Assembly (NCBI RefSeq): GCF_001427785.1
Contig: NZ_LMHM01000001.1
Location: forward strand, 450,477-499,757
Length of the DNA stretch: 49,281 bases
Source: Lysobacter sp. Root690
GTDB taxonomy: Bacteria; Pseudomonadota; Gammaproteobacteria; Xanthomonadales; Xanthomonadaceae
Direction of reading: 5' to 3'
Shown: in pieces, positions 1 to 8,119 of the stretch
Layout of the letters: each line of letters starts with the position of its first letter
How positions within the stretch are numbered: the stretch's first letter is position 1
Notes under the pieces: model-generated
Database searches by the model: none
Told to the model about the DNA's origin: nothing
The model's input: the letters and a program-made list of their open reading frames with translations, nothing else
Made by a program: the position numbers and the translations under genes

Positions 1-8
1 GCTGGCGC

Positions 9-79
9 GGGGGATTTGCTTTTGCGCTTGGTGTTGAGGGAAGAGCAAATCCCCCCTGCCCCCCTTTTTTAAAGGGGGG
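9..79. repeat. Intergenic hairpin repeat at window start
   Basis: A 12-bp perfect inverted repeat (9-20 against 44-55) is followed at once by a second hairpin of six C and three T (59-67) pairing with three A and six G (71-79). No coding potential is evident. The shape, a GGGGGATTTGCT arm followed by a C-run/T-run hairpin, matches a dispersed intergenic repeat that I associate from memory with Lysobacter and Xanthomonas genomes. It lies downstream of the LysR gene's stop codon and could also act as a terminator. Confidence 0.55.
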
Positions 80-129
80 AAAAGCACGGGTTTTCGGTTA
101 GCGCATGCGGAGTTGGACGGCGCGGGAAA

Positions 130-1020
130 TCAAACGCCGCGCACGCGCATCGGATTCGGCGCGGGGTTCGGCGCGGTCGCGGGCAGGTCGCGGATCAGTT
201 TGCCGAACTCGCAGACCGCGGGCGCGGCTTCGAGCGAGTTCCAGATCAATACGAACTCAGCGTCGGGCAAGGTCGGCAGGCCGTATTCGCCGTCGACGAT
301 GCGCATGCCCGGTTCGACGTCGTCCTCGGCCATCACCGTGATCGCCAGGCCGGCGAGGATCGCCGCGTGCAGGCCTTGCTGGCTTGGCGAGGTGAACACC
401 ACATGCCATTCGACCGCGGTGCCGTCCAACGCCGAGATGCCGACTTGCCGGTTGATGCACGGCGGCGGGAAAAACGCGAACGGCAGCGAGGTGTTTGCGG
501 GCACGTCGAAGTAATCGGCCGCGACCCACACCCAGCGCGTACGCCGCAATACGGTGCCGGCGCCGCTATCGGGCAAGGCGATGATCACCGCGAGGTCGAG
601 TTCGTCGGCTTCGACCATCTGCCGCAGGTCCATGCTCATGCTGACGCTCACGTCCAGACGGATCGACGGGAACGCGCGCGCGAACTGACACAGCACGTTG
701 GGCAGACGATCGCCGATGAAATTCTCGGGCACGCCGAAGCGGACCACGCCGGCGATCGGCGAGGGCTGGAAGCGCCGGGTCAATGCGTCCAGCGATTGCA
801 GGATCTGGCCGGCATGACGCAGGAAGTCTTCGCCGTCTTCGGTCAAGGTCAGGCGCCGGGTGGTGCGGCGCAGGAGCGGGCGGCCGACCTGGTCTTCGAG
901 GCGGCGGATCTGGTGGCTGATCGCCGACTGGGTCAGGTGCAGGCGCTCGGCGGCGCGGGTGAAGCCGCCGGTTTCGGTGACGGCGACGAAGGTGCGCAGC
1001 AGGGCCGGGTCGAAGTCCAT
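130..1020 (-). CDS. LysR-family transcriptional regulator
   Basis: DNA-binding regulator of the LysR family, about 296 residues, a normal length. The N-terminal winged helix-turn-helix covers roughly residues 4-62 and includes the typical GGFTRAAERLHLTQSAIS stretch and a following RRLEDQVG recognition region. The substrate-binding domain fills residues 90-290. An upstream in-frame ATG at 1065 would add 15 residues (rich in proline), but LysR proteins normally start 3-5 residues before the 'LLRTFVAV' helix, so the ATG at 1020 is preferred. The gene is divergent from the MFS exporter at 1405, the usual arrangement for a LysR regulator and its target, so it probably controls that exporter; this is inference. 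It is not adjacent to the beta-lactamase at 4033, so there is no reason to call it AmpR. Inducer unknown. Confidence 0.9.
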   Translation of the reverse strand: MDFDPALLRTFVAVTETGGFTRAAERLHLTQSAISHQIRRLEDQVGRPLLRRTTRRLTLTEDGEDFLRHAGQILQSLDALTRRFQPSPIAGVVRFGVPENFIGDRLPNVLCQFARAFPSIRLDVSVSMSMDLRQMVEADELDLAVIIALPDSGAGTVLRRTRWVWVAADYFDVPANTSLPFAFFPPPCINRQVGISALDGTAVEWHVVFTSPSQQGLHAAILAGLAITVMAEDDVEPGMRIVDGEYGLPTLPDAEFVLIWNSLEAAPAVCEFGKLIRDLPATAPNPAPNPMRVRGV

Positions 1021-1404
1021 GGGCTCAGGATACGGCGATTGATGAGGGGCCGTAATGGGTTCCACAAAATTAAATCATTTCTCTCATGAGTCGGGCACGG
1101 GGAGAATGATCGGTGTCGCTCGATTGGCGATGCGGCCCATCGCCGCGAGGCCGCGAGGTCTGTTGTGGGAGGGGCTTGAGCCCCGACGCTCTCGATCAGG
1201 TCACTGAGGCCTTTCGCAATCCGAGCGGAAAGCATCAGGGCTGAAGCCCCTCCCACGAAAAACCTCGAAGCTGCGCTGCGGTCTTGCACAAGCCGACTTG
1301 CTGGCTTGCGACGCATCCACCTTTGACTACTCGCAACGCAACCGCGCCGCAGCCATCAAACGCGGCAATGCGAAGCCCTGCCCCATCGTTTCCCAGGACA
1401 CCCC
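1021..1404. other. Intergenic region between lysR and MFS gene
   Basis: About 384 bases between divergent genes. It should hold both promoters and a LysR binding site, but no operator could be assigned confidently. Its middle is occupied by the inverted repeat at 1165-1256. No convincing small gene was seen. Confidence 0.6.
1165..1256. repeat. Inverted repeat, 'GTGGGAGGGGCTT' family
   Basis: Arms 1165-1183 and 1238-1256 are 19 nt long and complementary with one mismatch, separated by 54 nt. The arms begin GTGGGAGGGGCTT and contain a nested palindrome. The element resembles dispersed intergenic repeats of Xanthomonadaceae; family membership is from memory and not checked. Confidence 0.65.
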
Positions 1405-2949
1405 ATGCCCCTGTCCCAATCCGGCAAGAACACCCTCGCCCTCGCCGCGGTCAGCCTCGCCGCGCTGATGTTCGGCCTGGAGATCTCCAGCGTGCCGGTG
1501 ATTTTGCCGACCCTGGAAAAACAACTGCACGGCGATCTGCGCGACATGCAGTGGGTGATGAACGCCTACACCATCGCCTGCACCACGGTGCTGATGGCCG
1601 CGGGCACGCTGGCCGATCGCTACGGCCGTCGCCGCGTGTTCGTGCTCAGCGTGATCGCGTTCGGGCTGACTTCGCTGATCTGCGGCGTGGCGCAAAGCAT
1701 GCCGGTGCTGATCGCGAGTCGTTTCGCGCAAGGCCTCGCCGGTGGCGCGATGTTGACCTGCCAGATGGCGATCCTGTCGCATCAGTTCCAGGCCGGCCGC
1801 GAACGCGGCCGCGCGTTCGCGATCTTCGGCATCGTGTTCGGCGCCGGACTGGGCTTCGGGCCGATCATCGGCGGCGCGATCGTCGCGCTGTCGAACTGGC
1901 ACTGGGTGTTCCTGGTGCACGTGCCGTTGTCGGTGTTGACCTGGGTGCTGATCGCGCTGGGCGCGCAGGAGTCGCGCGATCCCAATGCGCATAAGCTCGA
2001 TCGCGCCGGCATCGTCACCTTGTCGGTCGCCGTGCTCGGTCTAACCTATTACCTGACCCAGGCGCCGGAACAAGGCTTCGCCAGCCCGGTTGCATTGGCC
2101 GCGCTGACGATCGCGGTGATCGGTTCGATCGCGTTCGTGATCGCGGAAAAACGCAGCGCGCATCCGATGTTCGATTTCGCGGTGTTCCGCATCCGCGATT
2201 TTTCTGGCTCGATCATGGGCTCGATCGGCATGAACTTCAGCTTCTGGCCGTTCATGATCTACCTGCCGATCTATTACCAGAGCGCGCTGGGCTACGACAC
2301 GGTCAGCGCGGGACTCGCGCTGTTGGCGTACACCCTGCCGACTCTGCTGATGCCGCCGCTCGCCGAACGTTTGTCGGCGCGTTATTCGCCCGGGGTGGTG
2401 ATTCCGCTGGGGCTGTTCGCGATCGGCGCGGGCTTTCTGGCGATGCGTTACGGCAGCGCGGTCGAACATGCCAGTTGGCTCAGCATGTTGCCCGGCGCGC
2501 TGCTGGCCGGCGCCGGCCTGGGACTGACCAATACGCCGGTGACCAATACCACCACCGCCGCGGTGCCGAGCTCGCGCGCCGGCATGGCTGCGGGCATCGA
2601 CATGAGCGCGCGCTTGATCACCTTGGCGATCAATATCGCCTTGATGGGTTTGATCCTGATCGCGGGCATCGCCGCGCATCTGCATGGGGTGTTCGGCGCG
2701 CGTTTCGACGGCGCGCAGTTGCGGCAATTGGCCGGGCGGATCGCGGCGGGCGATGTCAACGCTTTGCAGTCGGTCAGTGGCGGCACCCACGAGGTCGCGC
2801 ATGCCGCGTTGATCGAGGGCTTCGAGTGGGTGCTGTGGTACGGCGGCATCGGCGTATGCGTGCTGGCCGCGCTGAGCCTGGCGATCTTCGCGCCGGGCCG
2901 CGCGCGTTCGTCCGCGAACGATGCGCAAACCGCGTCGTGCGCGCAGTAA
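1405..2949 (+). CDS. MFS transporter, DHA2 (14-TM) drug exporter type
   Basis: Inner-membrane proton antiporter of the major facilitator superfamily, 514 residues, the usual length for the 14-helix DHA2 (EmrB/QacA-like) group. Helix 1 starts near residue 12. A W-x-x-x-A-Y-T element (residues 50-56) opens helix 2. The loop motif A, GTLADRYGRRR, is at 67-77, and a motif C-like GxxxGPxxGG at 148-157 in helix 5 is the antiporter signature. The final cytoplasmic tail is short. It is divergent from the LysR regulator, which probably controls it. No membrane-fusion protein gene (EmrA-like) is next to it, so it may act alone. Substrate cannot be told from sequence. The ATG at 1405 follows a weak Shine-Dalgarno sequence. 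It ends 10 bp from the stop of the convergent gene at 2960. Confidence 0.9.
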   Translation: MPLSQSGKNTLALAAVSLAALMFGLEISSVPVILPTLEKQLHGDLRDMQWVMNAYTIACTTVLMAAGTLADRYGRRRVFVLSVIAFGLTSLICGVAQSMPVLIASRFAQGLAGGAMLTCQMAILSHQFQAGRERGRAFAIFGIVFGAGLGFGPIIGGAIVALSNWHWVFLVHVPLSVLTWVLIALGAQESRDPNAHKLDRAGIVTLSVAVLGLTYYLTQAPEQGFASPVALAALTIAVIGSIAFVIAEKRSAHPMFDFAVFRIRDFSGSIMGSIGMNFSFWPFMIYLPIYYQSALGYDTVSAGLALLAYTLPTLLMPPLAERLSARYSPGVVIPLGLFAIGAGFLAMRYGSAVEHASWLSMLPGALLAGAGLGLTNTPVTNTTTAAVPSSRAGMAAGIDMSARLITLAINIALMGLILIAGIAAHLHGVFGARFDGAQLRQLAGRIAAGDVNALQSVSGGTHEVAHAALIEGFEWVLWYGGIGVCVLAALSLAIFAPGRARSSANDAQTASCAQ

Positions 2950-2959
2950 GCGCGAGGCC

Positions 2960-3877
2960 TCAGAAGAACGCGATGCCCGGCCGCAGCACCAGTTGGAAGA
3001 TCAGCAACTGCGCGATCACCGCCAGCACCGGCACTGCCAGCGAACGCGCGGGCGCGATGCCCGCCACTCGCGCCGACCCGGTCGACCACGCCGCGGCCTG
3101 CAGCCACCACACGCCGATCACGAACTCGGCGATCGGCACGATCGCGACCTGATCGAGACTGCCCGGCACCCGCATCGCGATGATCAACGGCAGCGCCAGC
3201 AAGGCCGGCAGGGTCGCGATGCGGAACATGAAACCGCTGCGCCGTCCGGGCGTGGCGATGTCGCCGGCCTGCGGCGCAAGCGCGAGCAAGTGCTTGGCGA
3301 AACCGATCGCCAGCGCGGCGATGATCGGCAACGCGGTCAAGCCCAGAGCGAGCTTGGTGCCCGCGCCGAGCTGCAGATAGTCGAAGGCCATGCCGACATC
3401 GTTTTGCGGCACCACCGAGCCGACCACGATCTGCGGCAGCGACTGGAAGTAACCGTGGAACGCCATCCAGATCGCGAACAGCCGCCAGCCCATGCCGCGC
3501 GGCGGGCGCAGCTTGAGCCACGCGGTGCAGGCGATCGCGACCAACAAGATCGCCAACGCGCCGGTGCCCTGGAACAGATGCGCCAGCGGGTTATCGCCAT
3601 CCCAGTGATGATTGTTGTGGAACAAGGTCGGCCGCAGGCCCGGGGTCAGCGCCTTGGGCACCACCAGGAACAGTTCCTGGATGAAGAAGATCAGGCTGAA
3701 GCTGAATGCGTACAACGCGGTGGAATGGAGGGTCGGGCGCCAGTTCCATTCGCTGCGCGGCGCCACGCTCGCGGCCGTGCCGCGCGAACGCAGCAAGCCG
3801 ACCGCGCCCCATAGCAGCGGGCCGACCACGACGGTCAGCAGCGAAGCGATTACAACCAACTGCACGGTAGCGTTCAT
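2960..3877 (-). CDS. Unrecognised polytopic membrane protein
   Basis: A 305-residue hydrophobic protein that I cannot assign to a family. About eight membrane segments can be seen, roughly at residues 5-29, 51-74, 101-123, 130-155, 173-197, 213-233, 239-260 and 275-297. The loop after segment 2 carries a histidine/aspartate-rich stretch, HNNHHWDGDNP, near residues 87-97, and segment 4 contains FHGYFQ. These could bind metal or be catalytic, but no HExxH motif or other protease signature is present. Codon use looks like the neighbours. It is convergent with the MFS gene and divergent from the beta-lactamase at 4033, so it probably has its own promoter in the 155-bp gap. Function unknown. Confidence 0.75.
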   Translation of the reverse strand: MNATVQLVVIASLLTVVVGPLLWGAVGLLRSRGTAASVAPRSEWNWRPTLHSTALYAFSFSLIFFIQELFLVVPKALTPGLRPTLFHNNHHWDGDNPLAHLFQGTGALAILLVAIACTAWLKLRPPRGMGWRLFAIWMAFHGYFQSLPQIVVGSVVPQNDVGMAFDYLQLGAGTKLALGLTALPIIAALAIGFAKHLLALAPQAGDIATPGRRSGFMFRIATLPALLALPLIIAMRVPGSLDQVAIVPIAEFVIGVWWLQAAAWSTGSARVAGIAPARSLAVPVLAVIAQLLIFQLVLRPGIAFF

Positions 3878-4032
3878 GCCGATGCCGCAAACTTAAGTTG
3901 CTGCAACAGATACGGCCAAGGCCGCGACGGTTGCAGCCGCTGCAAGGATTTCTTTTGCCTGCCGCGAGAATTCCTCGTTTGTCGCGGTCACCCATGCCGC
4001 CAATAATCGGGTTCCCCGAAGGAGACCTGCCC

Positions 4033-4956
4033 ATGCAACGACGCGATTTTCTGCAATGCGCCAGCGGCCTGCTGCTCGCCGCCGGCGCGAGCGCCAGTTT
4101 CGGCGCCGCCGCGCTGAGCCTCGCACCGCCGGCCAAGCACGACGCCAAGCCCGGCGACTGGCAGACGCGCCTGCGCGATCTGGAAAAGCACAGCGGCGGC
4201 CGCCTGGGCGTGGCCGTGCTCGACACCGGCAACGGCCAGCGCATGGCCTGGCGCGAGAACGAACGCTTCCGCATGTGCAGCACGTTCAAGTACCTGCTGG
4301 CCGCGGCGATTCTGCGACAGGTTGAATTGGGCAAAGTCACGCTGTCGCAGCAGGTGCCGATCACCGCCGCCGACATGATTGCGCATGCGCCCTTCACCCA
4401 GCCGCTGGTGGGCCGCAGCGCCAGCGTCGCGCAGCTGTGCGAGGCGACGGTGACCTTGAGCGATAACCCGGCGGCGAATCTGCTGTATCCGCTCGTCGGT
4501 GGCCCGCAAGGCTTGACCCGATTCCTGCGCGAGATCGGCGACGGCGTCACCCGCACCGACCGTACCGAACCCACGCTCAACGGCGGCGCGCCCGACGATC
4601 CGCGCGACACCAGCACGCCGACCGCGCAGATCGCCACCATGCAGCGTCTGTTGCTGAGCGATGCGCTGAAGGAATCCTCGCGCAAGCAGTTGATCGCCTG
4701 GCTGGTCGCCAACAAGACTGGCGACAAGCGTCTGCGCGCGGGCCTGCCGGCCGGGATCCGGGTCGGCGACAAGACCGGCAGCGGCGACGATGCGACCAAC
4801 GACGTCGCGATCGTCTGGCCGCCGGGTCGCGCACCGATCCTGATCGTCAGCTATCTGGCCACCGCCAAGCTCGACGGCGCCGGCCGCGACGCGGTGCTGG
4901 CCTCGGTGGCGCGCATCGTGAGCGAGCAGTGGGGCCTGTCCGCGACGCAACGCTGA
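4033..4956 (+). CDS. bla: Class A beta-lactamase, Tat-exported
   Basis: Periplasmic serine beta-lactamase, 307 residues. All class A motifs are present: S83-T-F-K86 (SxxK, the acylated serine), S143-D-N145, E179-P-T-L-N (omega-loop general base), and K247-T-G249. A cysteine directly precedes the active serine (MCSTFK), as in L2-like enzymes. The N-terminus MQRRDFLQ followed by a hydrophobic stretch to about residue 28 is a twin-arginine (Tat) signal, known for related Stenotrophomonas/Xanthomonas enzymes. The ATG at 4033 is chosen over upstream in-frame ATGs because a strong GAAGGAGA ribosome site ends 8 nt before it and the Tat motif follows at once. No ampR gene is adjacent. Exact substrate range (penicillins, cephalosporins or carbapenems) cannot be read from this sequence. 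Confidence 0.95.
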   Translation: MQRRDFLQCASGLLLAAGASASFGAAALSLAPPAKHDAKPGDWQTRLRDLEKHSGGRLGVAVLDTGNGQRMAWRENERFRMCSTFKYLLAAAILRQVELGKVTLSQQVPITAADMIAHAPFTQPLVGRSASVAQLCEATVTLSDNPAANLLYPLVGGPQGLTRFLREIGDGVTRTDRTEPTLNGGAPDDPRDTSTPTAQIATMQRLLLSDALKESSRKQLIAWLVANKTGDKRLRAGLPAGIRVGDKTGSGDDATNDVAIVWPPGRAPILIVSYLATAKLDGAGRDAVLASVARIVSEQWGLSATQR

Positions 4957-4988
4957 GCCCACGCGGCGCCCTCTTGCATCGCACGCAC

Positions 4989-5012
4989 AAGCGGCCCTCG
5001 TGGCCGCTTCTG
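4989..5012 (+). terminator. Possible terminator of bla
   Basis: An 8-bp perfect stem (4989-4996 with 5002-5009) and a 5-nt loop lie 33 bp after the beta-lactamase stop. The following bases are only mildly T-rich, so this is a weak call. Confidence 0.4.
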
Positions 5013-5092
5013 CATTGGGCCGCGCGCGCCGTTTAGAATCAGGATCGATGCGGCCCGCCGCTGTCGCGCGGGTTTGCGTAACAAGGACTTGA

Positions 5093-7192
5093 ATGAACCG
5101 AACTACCTGGATCCTGGCCGCGATCGGCCTGACCGCGGCCGCGCTCGCCGCCACCTTCGTGATCGAACCCGGCGCACCGCGCGCCTTGTTGAACGCGGCC
5201 AAGCCCGCGCCCACGCCGACCGCGTTCGGCTGGAACGCGCAACTCGAACTCATCGCCGGCGACGGCGTGCGCGGCCTGCGCAACGCGACCGCGGCGCAGG
5301 CGCGCTTCGCCGATCCCTACGGACTGGCGCGCAGCGGCAACGGCACGCTGTATGTCGCCGATGGCGGCGACAACAATCTGATCCGCCTGATCCGCGCCGA
5401 CGGCAGCGTCGCCACCGTGGCCGGTTCGATCGAAGGCTTCGCCGATGGCGCGGGCACGAAGGCAGCGTTCAATACGCCGTCCGGGTTGGCGCTCGACAGC
5501 TTCGGCAATCTATATGTCGCCGACACCGGCAATCACGCGATCCGCAAGATTTCGCCGCAAGGCTTGGTCAGCACGCTGGCCGGCAGCGGCGTGGCCGGTT
5601 ATCGCGACGGCCCTGGCGCGCAGGCGCAGTTCAACGGGCCGATCGGGGTCGCGGTGTCTCAGGCCGGGCGCGTGTTCGTCGCCGACACGTATAACGATCG
5701 CATCCGGGTGATCGAACCCGACGGCAGCGTCGGCACGCTGGCCGGTGGAGCGCCTGGCAACAGCGACGGCGCGGCGGCGATCGCGCGCTTCGATACGCCG
5801 ACCGCGCTGGCGATCGATGCGCAAGGCATCGTCTGGGTCGCCGACACCCGCAACCGCGCGATCCGCCGTGTCGAACCCGATGGCGATGTCAGCACCTTGA
5901 ACCTGTTGCCGACGGTCGAAGGCGATAATCCGCTGTCGCGTCCGACCGCGCTGGCGATCACTCACGACGGTCTGATGTACGTCGGCGATATGTCGACGGG
6001 ATTGGTGTTGCAGATCCGCGCCGACGGCAATTGGGTGGCGCTGACCGGCAATGCGCAAGAGCAGCGCCTGTCGCTGCCCGCGGCGATGACGCTCGACGCA
6101 GAAGGTGCGATCTACCTCACCGATGCCGGCAGCTACCGTGTGCATCGCGTTGCCGCGGCCGCGGCGCAGCCCATCGTCACCGTCGCCGGGCCATCGCCGC
6201 TGGACCCATTGCCGTTCACCGCCGGACGTTGGCCGCTGCATCCGCAGGACGCGTGGCACGAAGTGGTCGGTACCCTGGGCGAAGTGCGCGGCGATGGTCG
6301 CGGCGAAAGCCGCCATCACCTGCACGGCGGCTTCGACATCCGCGGCGACATCGGCCAGCAGGTGCTCGCGATCGCCGATGCCAAGACCAGCAATCCGTCG
6401 AGTGCCTGGGGCTACGGCAGCCTCGGCGAAGGCGCGTCGCTGGATACGATCAGCTACATCCACATGCGCGTGGGGCGCAACGGCAAGGGCGAACCGATCG
6501 ATCCGGCGCGTTTCCAGCCGATCGTCGGCGACGACGGCAAGACCGAACGCATGCGCTTGCGTCGTGGCACCCGCTTCAAGGCCGGCGACGTGCTCGGCAC
6601 CATCAATCCGATGGCGCATGTGCATCTGGCGCTGGGTTCCAACGGTTACGAGCGCAATGCGGTGACCTTGGGTTTCACCGGTTACGCCGATCATTACCCG
6701 CCGCGGATCGAACGCATCCAGTTGCTCGATTCGCTGGAACAGCCGCTCGCGCAGAAAGAACAGGGTCGGCTCGTGGTGTCGCGCGGGCAACCGGGCGTGC
6801 AGATCGTGGTCGAAGCCTGGGATCAGGTCGACGACAATCTGGCGCGGCGCCGGCTCGGTCTGTACACGCTGGGCTATCAATGGCTCGACGCCGCCGGCAA
6901 ACCGCTGCCCGGGTACGAACAGCCGCGCATGAACATCGAGTTCGACCGCAAACCGCCCGACGATGCGACCAAGGTGCTGTACGCCGCCGACAGCGGCATC
7001 ACCGTCCACGGCAGCGCGATCACCCGCTTCCGCTACGTGCTGACCAACACCGTGCGCAACGGCAAGGTCGCCACCGGTCTGTGGCTGCCGAGCGAACTGC
7101 CGGCGGGCGATTACACCTTGCGCATCAGCGCGCGCGATTACAGCGGCAATGAGGCGAGCGCGGGGCGCGATCTGGCGATTCGGCTGCGTTGA
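5093..7192 (+). CDS. NHL-repeat beta-propeller fused to an M23-like peptidase domain
   Basis: A 699-residue exported protein. A single N-terminal hydrophobic segment (about 5-23) is a signal peptide or anchor. Residues about 50-360 form NHL repeats, each with an LYVADTGN-like turn (for example VADGGDNN, VADTGNHAI, VADTYNDRI, VADTRNRAI), predicting a beta-propeller. Residues about 385-535 resemble an M23/LytM peptidase: H411xxxD415, YIH457M, and H509-V-H511, which correspond to the three zinc/catalytic motifs of that family. The last 160 residues, after PPRIERI, look like a beta-rich Ig-type domain. This domain order is unusual. If active it would cut peptides in the periplasm or outside; the M23 assignment rests on motif order and spacing only. 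It stands alone between two terminator-like hairpins. Confidence 0.85.
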   Translation: MNRTTWILAAIGLTAAALAATFVIEPGAPRALLNAAKPAPTPTAFGWNAQLELIAGDGVRGLRNATAAQARFADPYGLARSGNGTLYVADGGDNNLIRLIRADGSVATVAGSIEGFADGAGTKAAFNTPSGLALDSFGNLYVADTGNHAIRKISPQGLVSTLAGSGVAGYRDGPGAQAQFNGPIGVAVSQAGRVFVADTYNDRIRVIEPDGSVGTLAGGAPGNSDGAAAIARFDTPTALAIDAQGIVWVADTRNRAIRRVEPDGDVSTLNLLPTVEGDNPLSRPTALAITHDGLMYVGDMSTGLVLQIRADGNWVALTGNAQEQRLSLPAAMTLDAEGAIYLTDAGSYRVHRVAAAAAQPIVTVAGPSPLDPLPFTAGRWPLHPQDAWHEVVGTLGEVRGDGRGESRHHLHGGFDIRGDIGQQVLAIADAKTSNPSSAWGYGSLGEGASLDTISYIHMRVGRNGKGEPIDPARFQPIVGDDGKTERMRLRRGTRFKAGDVLGTINPMAHVHLALGSNGYERNAVTLGFTGYADHYPPRIERIQLLDSLEQPLAQKEQGRLVVSRGQPGVQIVVEAWDQVDDNLARRRLGLYTLGYQWLDAAGKPLPGYEQPRMNIEFDRKPPDDATKVLYAADSGITVHGSAITRFRYVLTNTVRNGKVATGLWLPSELPAGDYTLRISARDYSGNEASAGRDLAIRLR

Positions 7193-7218
7193 TCGGGCTT
7201 GCTGAAGCGCAGGCATGA

Positions 7219-7252
7219 AAAAGCCCCGTCGTCGCCGACGGGGCTTTTGTTT
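7219..7252. terminator. Bidirectional terminator
   Basis: A perfect 13-bp stem (7219-7231 with 7236-7248) with a 4-nt loop. It is flanked by A residues on one side and T residues on the other, so it can stop transcription of the NHL gene (plus strand) and of the convergent gene at 7318 (minus strand). Confidence 0.85.
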
Positions 7253-7317
7253 AGCTATCGTGACGCGTGTTCGACGCAGCAGGATCGATCGTTATTCGAA
7301 CCCGTGGTTCGAAACGA

Positions 7318-7773
7318 TCAGGACGCGGCTTTCAGCGCGTGCTTGCGGGTGCTCATGATCTGATGGCATTCGCGCACCTGCGGCAGCAGGCGTTCGACTT
7401 CGACGCGCGCGGCCGGCGGGGTGTCGCTGTCGGACAAGGTCTCGTTGAACGCCTTGAGCAGGCGATCTTCCGACTCTTCCAGTTCGGCCACGTAGCCGTA
7501 CTGGGTGTCGCCGAGGGTCGCGCGTACCTTGCCGTAGAACTGCTGCATCGAGCCGACGAAGGTGCCGTGCTCGGCCGGCTTGCCGCCCGCGGCGACCACC
7601 GCCGAACTCAGGCTGGTGACGATGTCGCCCTTGACGCCGGCGATGCGCACGAACAGCGCGGACAGCTCGGAATCCTTCACCTTCTGCGCGGCTTCGGTGT
7701 AGAAGTCCTTGCCGTCGCGCGCGATTTCGATGAGGTCGTTGAGGGTGTGCGCGGTTTTGGTCTGGGTATTCAT
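7318..7773 (-). CDS. PA2169-type (DUF2383) four-helix-bundle protein
   Basis: A 151-residue helical protein matching the DUF2383/PA2169 ferritin-like family from its opening, LNDLIEIARDGKDFYTEAA, through the conserved region around residues 35-60. It contains several helices with acidic and histidine residues but the family has no established activity; a stress-related role is only guessed. The ATG at 7773 is preferred because an AGGAG ribosome site precedes it at correct spacing, whereas an upstream in-frame ATG at 7863 would add 30 arginine/proline-rich residues without a ribosome site. It is monocistronic, with a terminator just downstream. Confidence 0.85.
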   Translation of the reverse strand: MNTQTKTAHTLNDLIEIARDGKDFYTEAAQKVKDSELSALFVRIAGVKGDIVTSLSSAVVAAGGKPAEHGTFVGSMQQFYGKVRATLGDTQYGYVAELEESEDRLLKAFNETLSDSDTPPAARVEVERLLPQVRECHQIMSTRKHALKAAS

Positions 7774-8119
7774 TGAAGCTCCTGGCTGGCCAGCAAGAGC
7801 GTGTCGCGCTGGCCGTGTGGGGATGATTGCTCGTAATGAGCCGGCGATGTGCGCCGGTGCCATGGACTATTTCGCATCGCTCATTAAGACCTCGTGACCC
7901 TCGCGCGCAACGATTCATACAGTCGCATGCACTGAATAATTCATTTTCTGGATTCGCTCGCTAACTCACGCTGCGTTGACCCGGGCGGCGATCGCGATCC
8001 GCATTCATCGCGCGCATACGCCGCAATTCGCTTCGACGCAGCCACGACCACGCGCGATATGACGATCCCGTCACGACGCCTTTTGCACAGTGGCGCCACC
8101 CAATCGTCGGACCTGGCGC
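7774..8119. other. Divergent intergenic region
   Basis: About 346 bases between the DUF2383 gene and the exonuclease gene. It is AT-richer around 7915-7950 than the surrounding coding DNA, as expected for promoters. No RNA gene or operator was recognised. Confidence 0.5.

Noticed and set aside
4033-4956. LysR gene at 130-1020 as an AmpR-type regulator of the beta-lactamase
   Set aside because: Three kilobases and two unrelated genes separate them, and the LysR gene is divergent from the MFS exporter instead.
5510-7216. Long minus-strand reading frame opposite the NHL-M23 gene
   Set aside because: Shadow frame with biased Arg/Asp/Gln composition; the plus strand shows NHL repeats and the peptidase motifs.
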